Source: Candidatus Goldiibacteriota bacterium
GTDB taxonomy: Bacteria; Oederibacteriota; PGYV01; DSYL01
DNA: 38,289 nt
Direction: 5' to 3'
Assembly (NCBI GenBank): GCA_018000835.1
Contig: JAGNJD010000022.1
Location: 1 to 38,289 of the forward strand
Shown here: positions 1-9,345 of the stretch, piece after piece
How positions within the stretch are numbered: the stretch's first letter is position 1
Layout: each line of letters begins with the position of its first letter
Made by a program: the position numbers and the translations under genes
Notes under the pieces: generated by a model
The model's input: only the letters and a program-made list of their open reading frames with translations
What the model was told of the DNA's origin: nothing
The model's database searches: none

Positions 1-51
1 TTCAATAAATATGTTCCGTAAACACGTTCTGGAAACATTCCTGCAAAACAT
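1..51. repeat. Degenerate short-repeat tract downstream of uvrA
   Basis: Between the window edge and the uvrA stop the minus strand reads as successive 11-16 base blocks of the form (G)ATGTTT...GAAC. Parts resemble the repeat pair at 25856-25910, for example GTGTTT..GGAACAT followed by TTTATTGAA. It is cut by the window edge, so its full extent and any terminator role cannot be judged. The similarity is by eye only. Confidence 0.3.
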
Positions 52-2871
52 CTATCTTGTATTTTTTTTAAGATATCTATTTAGATACTGCCCGGTATAC
101 GAATTTTTGTTTTTAATAACGTCCTCAGGCGTGCCTTCTGCAATTATATAGCCGCCGTTATCCCCGCCTTCCGGTCCAAGGTCAATTATCCAGTCGGCAT
201 TTTTTATTACGTCAAGATTGTGTTCAATGACAATGACGGTATTTCCCATACTTACAAGTTTATTAAGAACGTTCAACAATTTTTCAATGTCTGCAAAGTG
301 AAGTCCCGTCGTTGGCTCGTCAAGTATGTAAAGCGTTTTTCCTGTTGATTTTTTGCATAACTCAGTTGATAATTTTATTCTTTGTGCTTCCCCACCGGAT
401 AAAGTAGTTGCAGATTGTCCTATCTGGATGTAACCAAGCCCGACTTCATCAAGCGTCTGTAAGATTCTCTTTGCGTTTGGAATGTTTTCAAAAAATTTCA
501 ATGCTTCCTCAACTCTCATCTCAAGAACTTCTGCAATATTTTTATCCTTATATAAAATTTCAAGCGTCTCCCTGTTGTATCTCTTGCCACGACATTCTTC
601 GCATGGGACGTAAACGTCAGGCAAAAAATGCATTTCTATTTTTATTATTCCGTCTCCTGCACATGCCTCGCATCTGCCGCCCCTTACGTTAAAAGAAAAT
701 CTTCCCGGGTCGTAGCCACGTAAACGCGATTCCTTTGTATTTGCAAAAAGCCGCCTTATTTCGTTAAAAACTCCTGTATACGTTGCAGGATTTGACCTTG
801 GAGTTCTGCCAATCGGAGATTGGTCTATTTCTATGACTTTATCAATCAAATTCCAGTTTTTTATTTCAGCATAACCCGATGGTTTATGAATGCCTTTGTA
901 AATTTCATAAGTTAAAGCCGGATATAACGTTTCCGTGACAAGGGATGATTTCCCGGAGCCGGAAACGCCGGTAATGCAGATAAAAGTCCCCAGCGGAAAC
1001 TTTATATTTAAATTTTTTAAGTTGTTTTTATTAACGCCTTTTATTTCAAGAACGCCTTTAAATTCCACTTTTTCTTTTTTAATTTTAATTTTATCATTAT
1101 TAAGAATATATTTTGCAGTTAGTGAATCTTTTGTTTTTAATATCTGATTTATGTCTCCGGCTGCTACGATTTTACCTCCGTGTATACCTGGTCCAGGGCC
1201 CATGTCAACTATAAAATCACCATTTAATATCGTTTCTTCGTCATGTTCTACGACTATGACCGTATTACCAAGGTCCCTTAAAACTTTTAAAGTATTTAAA
1301 AGTTTCTGATTGTCTCTCTGATGAAGGCCGATAGAGGGTTCATCAAGTATGTATAAAACGCCGACAAGCCCTACGCCAATCTGGGTTGCGAGGTGTATCC
1401 TCTGGAACTCACCACCGGATAAAGTCCCTGCTCTTCTGTCAAGGGTTAAATATGAAAGCCCTACGTTTATCAGGAATTGTAATCTGCCTTTTATCTCCTT
1501 TAAAATCTGTTTTGCAATTATTTCTTCCTTTTCCGTAAGTTTTAAATTATTAAAAAAGTTGTAACAATTTTCAATGGACATCTCCGTAACGTCTATTATT
1601 GACTTTTTGTCAATCAACACGGAAAGTGACTCCGGTTTTAATCTTTTACCATGACAAACGCTGCATTCCTTTTCTTCCATGTATTTTTCAAAAATATCTT
1701 CCCTTATTTTTTCCGTTTCAGTTTCTTTGTATCTTCTTTCAAGGAATGGTATCAGACCTTCAAACTGACCGTAATGCTTCCATTCGCTGTCAAGTCCTTT
1801 ATAATGAAATTTTATGTCTTCACTCAGTCCATAAAGTAGTGCCTTTTTTACGTTGGCAGGCAGTTTTTTGAATGGAACCCCGAGTGAAAAATTCATGTGC
1901 TGCGAAAGTCCACTAACAAGATGCCAGTAATAACTTTCCTGATTTGTCCATGGTTTTAATGCACCTTCATTAATGCTTAGTTCCTCATCAACGACAAGGG
2001 ATGGATTAACCTCAATTCTGCTGCCTATGCCCATGCATACGGGACACGCGCCATAAGGATTATTAAAAGAAAATATCCTCGGCTCAAGTTTTGCCATGGA
2101 AAAATCGCATTGCGGGCAGGATAATTTTTCTGAAAAAAGAACGTCGTGGTTATCCCTTACTTCGTTTATTATTATCAAACCTTCCCCGACTTTTAATGCA
2201 AGTTCTACGGAATCAGTTATGCGTTTTTTGTTCCGGTTTCCAGTCTCTATTCTGTCTATTACTATCTCAATTGAATGTTTTTTGTTTTTGTCCAGTATTA
2301 TTTTTTCATCCAGGGATTTAACGTTTCCATCTACGCGAACCCTCAGAAAACCATCTTTTTTTATGTTTTCAAATAATTTATTGTATTCGCCTTTCCTGCC
2401 CCGGACGACTGGTGCAAGTATCATTATTTTCGTATTATCAGGCATTTGTAAAATTTTATCCACTATCTGCTGGACCGTCTGTGATTTTATGGGAATTTTA
2501 CAATTGGGGCAGTATGGAACGCCTATTCTTGCATATAATAACCTCAGATAATCGTATATTTCGGTAATGGTTCCAACCGTTGAACGAGGGTTTGAGCCGG
2601 CGCTTCTTTGTTCTATTGCAATGGCCGGTGACAATCCTTCTATTGAATCAACGTCCGGTTTTTGCATCTGCCCCAAAAACTGCCGGGCATAGGCAGACAA
2701 CGATTCAACGTATCTTCTCTGGCCTTCTGCATAAATTGTATCAAAAGCAAGTGAGGATTTACCCGAACCGGAAACGCCCGTTATGACTACAAGATTATCC
2801 CGTGGTATTTTTAAATCTATGTTCTTCAGATTATGCTCGCGGGCACCTTTTATTACGATAAATTTTGTCAT
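52..2871 (-). CDS. uvrA: UvrABC system protein A (excinuclease ATPase)
   Basis: UvrA is the DNA-damage recognition ATPase of nucleotide excision repair; it works as a dimer that loads UvrB in the cytoplasm. The 939 residues match the usual length of about 940. Visible are two ABC modules: Walker [10 protein letters not shown] near residue 32 and again near 640, signature sequences LSGGEFQRI and LSGGEAQRI, and Walker [11 protein letters not shown] and [10 protein letters not shown]. Zinc-finger cysteine pairs are present (CPNC, CPQC/CPVC, and CEAC/CEEC in the C-terminal half). The start ATG overlaps the stop of the upstream TPR gene by four bases (ATGA), and no Shine-Dalgarno is seen, so translation is probably coupled. 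It is the last gene of the ABC-transporter operon, an unusual setting for uvrA. Identification is secure. Confidence 0.98.
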   Translation of the reverse strand: MTKFIVIKGAREHNLKNIDLKIPRDNLVVITGVSGSGKSSLAFDTIYAEGQRRYVESLSAYARQFLGQMQKPDVDSIEGLSPAIAIEQRSAGSNPRSTVGTITEIYDYLRLLYARIGVPYCPNCKIPIKSQTVQQIVDKILQMPDNTKIMILAPVVRGRKGEYNKLFENIKKDGFLRVRVDGNVKSLDEKIILDKNKKHSIEIVIDRIETGNRNKKRITDSVELALKVGEGLIIINEVRDNHDVLFSEKLSCPQCDFSMAKLEPRIFSFNNPYGACPVCMGIGSRIEVNPSLVVDEELSINEGALKPWTNQESYYWHLVSGLSQHMNFSLGVPFKKLPANVKKALLYGLSEDIKFHYKGLDSEWKHYGQFEGLIPFLERRYKETETEKIREDIFEKYMEEKECSVCHGKRLKPESLSVLIDKKSIIDVTEMSIENCYNFFNNLKLTEKEEIIAKQILKEIKGRLQFLINVGLSYLTLDRRAGTLSGGEFQRIHLATQIGVGLVGVLYILDEPSIGLHQRDNQKLLNTLKVLRDLGNTVIVVEHDEETILNGDFIVDMGPGPGIHGGKIVAAGDINQILKTKDSLTAKYILNNDKIKIKKEKVEFKGVLEIKGVNKNNLKNLNIKFPLGTFICITGVSGSGKSSLVTETLYPALTYEIYKGIHKPSGYAEIKNWNLIDKVIEIDQSPIGRTPRSNPATYTGVFNEIRRLFANTKESRLRGYDPGRFSFNVRGGRCEACAGDGIIKIEMHFLPDVYVPCEECRGKRYNRETLEILYKDKNIAEVLEMRVEEALKFFENIPNAKRILQTLDEVGLGYIQIGQSATTLSGGEAQRIKLSTELCKKSTGKTLYILDEPTTGLHFADIEKLLNVLNKLVSMGNTVIVIEHNLDVIKNADWIIDLGPEGGDNGGYIIAEGTPEDVIKNKNSYTGQYLNRYLKKNTR

Positions 2872-3581
2872 TTTAACTGGTCTAAAATAATCCGCGGATT
2901 TTTTAAATCGTTATTCTGGATATGTTGCATTATTTTTTTATATGCATGTTCTCTCGTTTCCCTGTCTTTCGTGTTTTTATAAATATTTAACCAGTATAAG
3001 GTAACCTCTTCCGGCGTTTTGTATTGTTCGTAAATATTGCCTAGTATCCTTTCTATCATCGCCGGATGGTCGTCAAATTTAAGTGCTTCTTCCAGATATC
3101 CGACGTATTTATCTTTATCATCCATTTCTTTGTATACGATAGCGCCGAGATAAAACCTCAATTTCCAGTACGTTGGATTATATTTTAATCCTTTATTTAT
3201 CAATGCAATTGCTTCGTCATATCTTTTCAGGTTAAAAGCAAGAATTGCACTGCCATAAGTATATGCAAAAGTAAAATGAGGGTCTATATCGGTTATGGAA
3301 TCAAAAATTGAATATAAATTTTTATAGGAAGTTTTTCTGTTTTCCGGGTCTCCGTAATATTGTAAAAAATATATGTATTCAAAATCTGCCATTAATGGTC
3401 TGAACCCCATACCTGCACTCAACACGTGTTTAAAATTTTTAAAAGAACGTTTGTTTAAAAAATACCATTTGGGCTGCGTATTAAACACATCATTCGTTGC
3501 CCTGTAATTACACAGGCAACATAAAATCACGAATAACAATATAATTGCTGAATTAAAAATTTTTCTTAAAATTCCCGGCAT
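2868..3581 (-). CDS. Membrane-anchored TPR protein
   Basis: This 237-residue protein has a short basic N-terminus and one hydrophobic segment (about residues 8-26), with no lipobox, so it is probably anchored in the inner membrane with an extracytoplasmic domain. The remainder is helical and includes TPR-like units (for example [20 protein letters not shown] and [18 protein letters not shown]). The start overlaps the permease stop as TAATG, and the stop overlaps the uvrA start as ATGA, so it is translated with both. No enzymatic motif is visible. It may be an accessory of the ABC transporter or a gene simply carried with it; I cannot assign a specific role. Confidence 0.85.
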   Translation of the reverse strand: MPGILRKIFNSAIILLFVILCCLCNYRATNDVFNTQPKWYFLNKRSFKNFKHVLSAGMGFRPLMADFEYIYFLQYYGDPENRKTSYKNLYSIFDSITDIDPHFTFAYTYGSAILAFNLKRYDEAIALINKGLKYNPTYWKLRFYLGAIVYKEMDDKDKYVGYLEEALKFDDHPAMIERILGNIYEQYKTPEEVTLYWLNIYKNTKDRETREHAYKKIMQHIQNNDLKNPRIILDQLK

Positions 3582-4357
3582 TAAAAGAATTCCTTTTTTT
3601 CAAAATACTTAATTGATAAAAACAAAATAACTATGACGTATAAAATGGAATATAGCAGGACAAACGAAACGTATGGAGTATCAATCAGGCCATAAGTGGA
3701 TTCAAGTTTATTTTTAAAATTAAACAATTCCAGATTTGGAACGACGTAATATATCAGGTCAACGATCATTTTTAAAATCTGATTGCCTGAATTCATAACC
3801 AGATTTTTTAGATGTATCGTGAGATGACCAAGTACGTAAGTAAAAAACAGGAATAAAATGCATGCAGGAACCGACGTCGTTACTACTGAAAACAAAATTG
3901 CAACCGACGAAATTATGCAAAGACTTAAAAATATAAAAAAAACAGATAATAATAAATTTAAATCCCAGGGGTCGCTATTGCGTATTTGTATGACGAGCAT
4001 TAAAACCATAAGCATAAATAAAATGTTCATAAACAACGTTATTATTGTACCAAGATATTTTCCAATCAAATATTCACTTCTTTTTATTGGTTTTACCATT
4101 ATTATGTGCATCGTTTTTAATTCCGTTTCTTCAAACATCTGCAGAGTTACGGAAAGAAGTAAAGTTATAAACGACAGCATGGAGATTGAAAACAATCCAA
4201 AATCCTTTAACATCCTTATCTCCGATTCCTGGGCAAGTTCACTTATGATGAGTGAAAATCCTACAATAAAAATGGAAAAAATTGTCAGGACGTTTAGAAT
4301 TTTATTCCTGAAATTTTGTTTTATTATGTATTCGGTTACTGCAAAAATACTTTTCAT
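3581..4357 (-). CDS. ABC-2 type transporter permease
   Basis: A 258-residue integral membrane protein with about six hydrophobic segments, beginning with an N-terminal amphipathic stretch and a helix near residues 20-40, and ending with a helix followed by a lysine-rich tail. The layout fits the ABC-2 permease family (NosY-like, ABC2_membrane type). A good Shine-Dalgarno (AAGGAG, spacing 8) precedes the ATG. It lies five bases after the ATPase gene, so the two almost certainly form one transporter, probably an exporter. The substrate cannot be told from sequence. Confidence 0.9.
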   Translation of the reverse strand: MKSIFAVTEYIIKQNFRNKILNVLTIFSIFIVGFSLIISELAQESEIRMLKDFGLFSISMLSFITLLLSVTLQMFEETELKTMHIIMVKPIKRSEYLIGKYLGTIITLFMNILFMLMVLMLVIQIRNSDPWDLNLLLSVFFIFLSLCIISSVAILFSVVTTSVPACILFLFFTYVLGHLTIHLKNLVMNSGNQILKMIVDLIYYVVPNLELFNFKNKLESTYGLIDTPYVSFVLLYSILYVIVILFLSIKYFEKKEFF

Positions 4358-4362
4358 CGTTA

Positions 4363-5094
4363 CTACTCCTTAACGTAATGAATAAAATACGACTCCATGG
4401 ATTTGTATTTTCTGATTACCTGTTTGACGTTTTTTATGTCACTGATTTTGCCTTTGTGCATTATTGCAACTTTATCGCAGATCCTTTCAACTTCACTTAA
4501 AATATGGGAATTAAAAAAAATCGTTTTACCCTGCTTATTAAGGTTTAGAAGTATGTCTCTCATTTCTTTATAGCCGAGCGGGTCAAGACCTGACATGGGT
4601 TCATCCAGGAATAAAACGTCAGGGTCGTTTATAAGCGCCTGTGCCATTCCAAGCCGTGATTGCATGCCTTTTGAAAATCCTTTTATTTTTTTATTTTCAC
4701 TTCCTTTTAATCCAACAAGGTCCAGTATTTCCAGTATTTTTGATTTTTTGTTTTTAATGCCGAAAATATCCGCAAAATACTCCATTATTTCGTATGCTTT
4801 AAGATATTTGGGAAAATAAGGCAATTCAGGCATATACCCTATGTGATGCCTGATTTTTACGTCATTTATGGAACCGCCCAGAATTTTTATCCGTCCGGAC
4901 GTCGGTTGCAGTAAGCCGAGTAAAGTTTTCATAAGCGTCGTTTTACCGGCACCATTTAATCCGAGTAAACCGAAAATTTCCCCTTTATGAACGGATAAAT
5001 TTACGTCCATTATTCCAACGGAAGTTTCTCTTTTCCAGAAATCAAGCGGTTTATATATTTTAGTCAGATTGTTTGTTTCAATTACTGTTTCCAT
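4363..5094 (-). CDS. ABC transporter ATP-binding protein
   Basis: A 243-residue ABC ATPase. Walker A is GLNGAGKTT (about residue 46), the Q-loop region is IGYMPELPYFP, the signature is the slightly divergent FSKGMQSR, Walker B is VLFLDEPMSGLDP, and the H-loop is NSHIL. This is the CcmA/NosF-like exporter type that pairs with ABC-2 permeases, here the gene immediately downstream. It is the first gene of a four-gene operon that ends in uvrA; a Shine-Dalgarno GAGGTG lies before the ATG and a promoter candidate at 5114-5142. The transported substrate is unknown. Confidence 0.95.
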   Translation of the reverse strand: METVIETNNLTKIYKPLDFWKRETSVGIMDVNLSVHKGEIFGLLGLNGAGKTTLMKTLLGLLQPTSGRIKILGGSINDVKIRHHIGYMPELPYFPKYLKAYEIMEYFADIFGIKNKKSKILEILDLVGLKGSENKKIKGFSKGMQSRLGMAQALINDPDVLFLDEPMSGLDPLGYKEMRDILLNLNKQGKTIFFNSHILSEVERICDKVAIMHKGKISDIKNVKQVIRKYKSMESYFIHYVKE

Positions 5095-5113
5095 TTTTCA
5101 CCTCAAAGTATAT

Positions 5114-5142
5114 ATGATAATAAAAAAAAAATTTTTAGTCAA
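5114..5142 (-). promoter_or_regulatory. Putative sigma-70 promoter of the ABC-uvrA operon
   Basis: On the minus strand, TTGACT (5137-5142) and TATCAT (5114-5119) are separated by 17 bases that are almost entirely A/T tracts. The leader would be only about 13 bases and contains the Shine-Dalgarno GAGGTG. Confidence 0.6.
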
Positions 5143-5190
5143 GTGGGTTTGATTAAAGAGTGGGAATAAGGATAGACATTACGGACACTT

Positions 5191-5229
5191 AAAAAGGCAT
5201 AACGTATGGCTTAAAATTATTTGTTATAC
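5191..5229 (-). terminator. Possible weak terminator after the outer-membrane gene
   Basis: On the minus strand GTATAAC and GTTATGC can pair (7 bp, one G-U) around a 20-base loop and are followed by CTTTTT. The stem is AT-rich and the loop long, so this is only a candidate for ending the ThyX/outer-membrane transcript. Confidence 0.3.
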
Positions 5230-5235
5230 GATGAT

Positions 5236-6027
5236 TTATAATTCAAACAACATAATTATTCCAAATTTATAAGTGGATACTACTTCTTCCCCTTCGTTAT
5301 TTTCATAAGTCCAGCCGTCCTGAAAAAGGTTGTTAAATTTTAATTTAACCGCAGGTGCTCCAATGTCCGTAAATAAAGATAATATGACAGTTTCTTTTTC
5401 TCCAATATCTATCTTCATATCAAAGCCGAAATATAAAAAATTAAAATTTAAACAAACTCCGTTTGCAGACGACCATGTTTTGCTTCTGTCTCCGCTCATA
5501 TACGATGCATTCCACGGATATATGGACAATCCCAAACCAAACCACGGAGTTACGTTTCCGTCAGTTTGGACGTAATATTTTATCCCCGGTCTGATAATAA
5601 ACGTATCCATATAAAAATAAACGTCGTTATCAAATGGTCCGTAAAAATTATTCGTGGTATCGCCGCTCACGTCCGATACCCATTTACCTACTCCGTATTC
5701 GTCTTTTCTTGCACATAAAATGCGCCTGTCTGAATATCCGATTTCAAAAAATATTTTCCATTCGTCGCTTAAACCATAAAGGGCGTATCCGGAAATACCA
5801 TACCCCATTTCATAGGAAGCACCAATGTTGTCGGGACGTCCGTTTTCAGGTGCAATTGCAGTCCCGTTTGATTCGCCATACTGAATTAATCCCGAAATCC
5901 CCCAGAAAAAATTGTTTGTTTTACTATTAATGGTATTAATTACCGAATCGCCGGCGTCGGCCGCAAGAACTGAAACAAAAAACAGGAAAAAAAACGAAAA
6001 AAAATTAACTGTTGATGAAATTTTCAT
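5236..6027 (-). CDS. Predicted outer-membrane beta-barrel protein
   Basis: No family is recognised. The chosen ATG gives a clean signal peptide (MKISS, a Phe-rich core, then a VLAADA cleavage region). The remaining 240 or so residues alternate hydrophobic and polar positions, are rich in Gly, Tyr, Phe and Trp, and end in a hydrophobic strand closing with Phe-Glu-Leu (FGIIMLFEL), typical of small outer-membrane barrels. Upstream in-frame starts at 6045 (ATG) and 6066 (GTG) are possible, but the 6027 ATG places the signal peptide at the N-terminus. The gene overlaps the end of the ThyX gene by 23 bases and is probably co-transcribed with it. The function is unknown. Confidence 0.65.
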   Translation of the reverse strand: MKISSTVNFFSFFFLFFVSVLAADAGDSVINTINSKTNNFFWGISGLIQYGESNGTAIAPENGRPDNIGASYEMGYGISGYALYGLSDEWKIFFEIGYSDRRILCARKDEYGVGKWVSDVSGDTTNNFYGPFDNDVYFYMDTFIIRPGIKYYVQTDGNVTPWFGLGLSIYPWNASYMSGDRSKTWSSANGVCLNFNFLYFGFDMKIDIGEKETVILSLFTDIGAPAVKLKFNNLFQDGWTYENNEGEEVVSTYKFGIIMLFEL

Positions 6028-7504
6028 AATATTTTTTAAATTCATCCTTACCGCACAACAGTGCACCGGATAAAGGAGCGACTTTTTTTACGGCTTCTAC
6101 CATGCCGGTAACTATGTTTTGTATGTCCCACTGGGCATGACTATCCATACGCAGCCTTGCAAGATGATAAAGTTCCCTTAAATTTACGTTTACCAGAACC
6201 CGCCTTCTATGTGCATTGGTCAATACGTATTCAGCGGCATTTTTGTTTTTTTTATATAACTTTTCATAAATTATTTCGGTTTTTTTTACAACGTCTTTTA
6301 AGATTTTTTCCTGATTGGTAATAATTATTGACGGTGGTATCGTAATACCGAGTCCTACGTCATACGGCTGCTTTAAAATGGTCATGATTCTGTGTCTTTT
6401 TAACTGGGCAAAAGCACTTGCACTTATTATGAGTTCAAAACTAAAATTTATGAATTCAAACTGCCTCGGCATTGAATCAAACCCGGTAAAATTTTCAAAA
6501 AACATCTTCATCAGTTTTTTTCTTTTATTCTTGTTCATTTTGTTCGTTAAATTCAAACATTGTGAATAATCGGCGTTTTTTGATGTATAAAGCAATAACG
6601 AAATGATTTTTGCGTCAGCGTTGTTTGTCCATTCGAGAAGGCGGACTTCCCTTTCAAAATCCCCTGCTTTTTTATAAACCGGTCCGGCGTTTTTTGCCAG
6701 GAGTGCCGTCTTTTCATATCCCGTCTTTAAAAAGCCGTCGGATACTTCCCAGCCAAACTGTTTTTTAAATGCTCCCGGGTCGGATAATATAATCAGCGAA
6801 GGAACGATTTTTTTTGCCCTATCATAAAGCATTTTTCCCAATCTTCTTACTTCAGCAAGCGGATTGTATTTTAATTTACGCAGAATGTATTCGAGGTTGC
6901 GTGCATTCGTTGAAAATCCCAGCTGGCATTCAGTAGCAAGGCATACAAGATATCTGGCATCTTCTTTTGCCCATCCCTCTATCAGATTTTGTCCGGATTT
7001 AGTATTTAATTTGTCTAGGTTCGTTTTTTTTTGATATTCGTATAATACCGGAAGTATTTTATTATAAGCATCAACCTGCATCCCTACGGTTTTTCTGAAA
7101 ACGTTTTTTTCTCTTTCGTTATATTCTTCCGGAATTACGTAATCACCTTCAAGCGTAACGTATCTCTGTGATTTTTCGGTGTAAGAACACAGCCGTGATT
7201 CTTCCAGCGACTCAACGGCAAAACGTGAAAGTCCGATTATGTCAAAATTTAGATATGCATGCTCTGCAACGGAATGATGCCCCATTCTAAAAACAATATT
7301 CTCATTTGATTTTCTGGCTTTATCAACTTCTTCCCTCGCTTCTTCCCTTAATTGATTGACGGGTCTGGGGTCCCTGCTTATTCTGGCATAAGCAGCTGAT
7401 ATTGTCTCTGGTGTTAAATTATCTTTTTTATCCCATCCGTTTTTCTTTAATTTTTCCAGGGCATCGTAATCAATGTTAAAACCTGCAAGCTTCACTTCAA
7501 GCAT
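6005..7504 (-). CDS. thyX: Tandem-domain FAD-dependent thymidylate synthase (ThyX)
   Basis: ThyX makes dTMP from dUMP using methylene-tetrahydrofolate, NADPH and FAD. At 499 residues this protein is about twice the usual ThyX length (about 220-250) and contains two ThyX-like halves. In the first half the signature region (about residues 106-120) reads ESRLCSYTEKSQRY, keeping the Ser, Ser and final Arg but not the leading Arg-His. In the second half (about 365-382) RHR is intact, but the following Ser-x-Arg is replaced (ILKQPYD). The second half also keeps the conserved helix LRMDSHAQWD. The halves may supply complementary parts of shared active sites. No other thymidylate synthase is in the window. 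A Shine-Dalgarno AAGGTG and a promoter at 7541-7569 precede it. Confidence 0.9.
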   Translation of the reverse strand: MLEVKLAGFNIDYDALEKLKKNGWDKKDNLTPETISAAYARISRDPRPVNQLREEAREEVDKARKSNENIVFRMGHHSVAEHAYLNFDIIGLSRFAVESLEESRLCSYTEKSQRYVTLEGDYVIPEEYNEREKNVFRKTVGMQVDAYNKILPVLYEYQKKTNLDKLNTKSGQNLIEGWAKEDARYLVCLATECQLGFSTNARNLEYILRKLKYNPLAEVRRLGKMLYDRAKKIVPSLIILSDPGAFKKQFGWEVSDGFLKTGYEKTALLAKNAGPVYKKAGDFEREVRLLEWTNNADAKIISLLLYTSKNADYSQCLNLTNKMNKNKRKKLMKMFFENFTGFDSMPRQFEFINFSFELIISASAFAQLKRHRIMTILKQPYDVGLGITIPPSIIITNQEKILKDVVKKTEIIYEKLYKKNKNAAEYVLTNAHRRRVLVNVNLRELYHLARLRMDSHAQWDIQNIVTGMVEAVKKVAPLSGALLCGKDEFKKYYENFINS

Positions 7505-7540
7505 TTTTCACCTTATTCTTCAAAATTAAAGCAACGATAC

Positions 7541-7569
7541 ATTATTTAACCATTTTAATTTTATGTCAA
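7541..7569 (-). promoter_or_regulatory. Putative sigma-70 promoter of thyX
   Basis: On the minus strand a perfect TTGACA (7564-7569) is followed after 17 bases by AATAAT (7541-7546). The predicted leader of about 30 bases carries the AAGGTG ribosome site. Confidence 0.65.
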
Positions 7570-7651
7570 TAAAAAATTTACATCTTTGAGATGAGGATTA
7601 ATTACGCCAACAAATATGTTAATTATAAAATTTCTATGTCAGAATTAGTGT

Positions 7652-7672
7652 GTTTTAATAAATTATTAAAAC
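7652..7672 (-). terminator. AT-only hairpin overlapping a stop codon
   Basis: GTTTTAATA and its exact complement TATTAAAAC flank a 3-base loop and include the stop codon of the membrane/spermidine-synthase-like gene. The stem has only two G-C pairs and no long U tract follows, so a terminator function is uncertain. Confidence 0.3.
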
Positions 7673-9147
7673 TGATAGTCCCTTCCTATCCTGGTTACGT
7701 TTTCATTTCTCCATTTTTCCATCATATTAGATGCAAGAAATTCCAATGGATTGTGATTATCGGTTAAAATTTCCCCTTTTATTACCGGTTTAACGTTTAC
7801 GTATTTGTTTCCGGCATCAAAATCAGCATCAGACGCAAAATAAATTATGTTCGTATATCCAATCTGGTCTGCCTGCATGTAAACGTTTTTAAAAACGCTT
7901 TTTAAAGTTTCGTAAATGCATGCATATAGTTTATCGTAAATTATTTCGCCGTTCTTATTATAATTTATCTCGGAAACGGTATTTATTGATACGATTCCAC
8001 CTTCGTTTAAAATTGACCGGATGCTTAAAAACGCCTCTTTGGTGAAAAGATAAGGATATAAGGAATATCCAGAAAAGACGTCAATAAATATTATGTCGTA
8101 TTTCTTTTTTGTAGTACGTATATACTGCCTGCCATCTGCTATTATGACTTTTCCGTCAAAATCAAAAAATTTTCTCGCAACGTATTCCATAACCGGGTCT
8201 ATTTCCACGTTGTCAACGTTTATATCCGCAGAAATTGATTTTAATTTACTACTTATTGAGCCGCCGCCAAGTCCGATATTAAGAATATTTTCGGGCCTGC
8301 CAAAAAACGAAACTGCCTGAAGCATAACCTCAACGTATTTAAAAAAATGCTCACGTTTCTGAACGTCATACATTGACTGCAATGCACCATCTACAAATAC
8401 GGAACGATAATTTTCGTTGTAATCAACGACCCTTATTTTTCCGTAATAACTATCCTTTTCAAACAAAACCTTTCCCCTGCTCACCGGCTGCGGTGTTGTA
8501 GACGCAACGTATCTTATAAAAAAAAATAATAAAACCAGTAATATTATCTTTTTATCTTTATTGTAAACGTACCAGATAATTACGAGTAAAATCAGCATTG
8601 CACCGGAAATATTTATGATTAAATTAATTCCGAGCAGAGGTATAAAAACAAAACCAGTTAAAACGGCACCTATAAAACTGCCGATGGTGGAAATTCCGTA
8701 TAAAATTCCGGCAGTTTTCCCAATGTCATTATTGTCTTTGACGCATAATTTTACAAGATAAGGAGATACTGTTCCAAAGAGGACGAGAGGAATCGTAAAC
8801 AAAATTAATGCAGAAAAAAAGGTCCCGGATTTAAGCCCGGAAAAATCCAGCATTGAAACTACTGGTTTTGAAATGTAAGGTATTATCATCATCCATACTG
8901 CGCCTGAAAAAATAAAAACGTACATAAGATCCGGTTTTTTGTATTTATCGGCAAAAAATCCGCCCAGAAAATATCCTATGGCAAGAGAGCCAAGCGTAAT
9001 GCCTATCAACGATGCCCATACGAAAACCGAAGAACCATAATAAGGCGCAATAATTCTCGTCCCAAGTATTTCGAGAATTAAAATTACGGCACCAATGATA
9101 AACGACGTTATGTAATAAAAAATTTTTGTAAATTTATCCGCATTCAT
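7666..9147 (-). CDS. Membrane protein fused to a spermidine-synthase-like methyltransferase fold
   Basis: The first 205 or so of 493 residues hold about seven hydrophobic helices of the MFS-like kind often fused to spermidine-synthase homologues. The C-terminal part (about 230-440) carries the Rossmann-type binding motifs: LNIGLGGGSI, the acidic VEIDPVM, ADGRQYI and YDIIFIDVFSG. Soluble spermidine synthases transfer aminopropyl groups from decarboxylated SAM; the substrate of the membrane-fused forms is generally unknown, so I do not assign polyamine synthesis. No Shine-Dalgarno precedes the ATG, and the promoter at 9155-9182 puts transcription initiation almost on the start codon. It stands alone, divergent from the 9346 unit. 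Confidence 0.88.
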   Translation of the reverse strand: MNADKFTKIFYYITSFIIGAVILILEILGTRIIAPYYGSSVFVWASLIGITLGSLAIGYFLGGFFADKYKKPDLMYVFIFSGAVWMMIIPYISKPVVSMLDFSGLKSGTFFSALILFTIPLVLFGTVSPYLVKLCVKDNNDIGKTAGILYGISTIGSFIGAVLTGFVFIPLLGINLIINISGAMLILLVIIWYVYNKDKKIILLVLLFFFIRYVASTTPQPVSRGKVLFEKDSYYGKIRVVDYNENYRSVFVDGALQSMYDVQKREHFFKYVEVMLQAVSFFGRPENILNIGLGGGSISSKLKSISADINVDNVEIDPVMEYVARKFFDFDGKVIIADGRQYIRTTKKKYDIIFIDVFSGYSLYPYLFTKEAFLSIRSILNEGGIVSINTVSEINYNKNGEIIYDKLYACIYETLKSVFKNVYMQADQIGYTNIIYFASDADFDAGNKYVNVKPVIKGEILTDNHNPLEFLASNMMEKWRNENVTRIGRDYQF

Positions 9148-9154
9148 GTTTTTA

Positions 9155-9182
9155 ATTATAAATTATTTCCGTTTTTTGTCAA
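9155..9182 (-). promoter_or_regulatory. Promoter predicting a leaderless transcript
   Basis: On the minus strand TTGACA (9177-9182) and TATAAT (9155-9160) are both perfect consensus with a 16-base spacer. Initiation about 7 bases after the -10 box falls at 9147-9149, at the ATG of the downstream gene. Confidence 0.7.
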
Positions 9183-9289
9183 TTCATATAAAATTACGTT
9201 TCGGTTACGCATGTCTTACGGTTTAATCATTAACGGGATTATTGTAATAAACAAATTACAGGGTAACAACGATAAATTACATCCTTTTA

Positions 9290-9318
9290 TTGACATAAAC
9301 GGATTATTCAAATATAAT
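9290..9318 (+). promoter_or_regulatory. Perfect consensus sigma-70 promoter
   Basis: TTGACA (9290-9295), a 17-base spacer and TATAAT (9313-9318) match the full consensus. The leader is about 20 bases and holds a strong ribosome site (AAAGGGAG, 9331-9338). The two downstream small genes are therefore predicted to be strongly expressed unless repressed. Confidence 0.8.
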
Positions 9319-9345
9319 AATAAAAAACGCAAAGGGAGAAAAACG

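Noticed and set aside
9211..9345. Upstream ATG that would extend the first 98-residue protein to 143 residues
   Set aside because: The extension covers a perfect promoter and the -10 box; the ATG at 9346 has the ribosome site and correct spacing.
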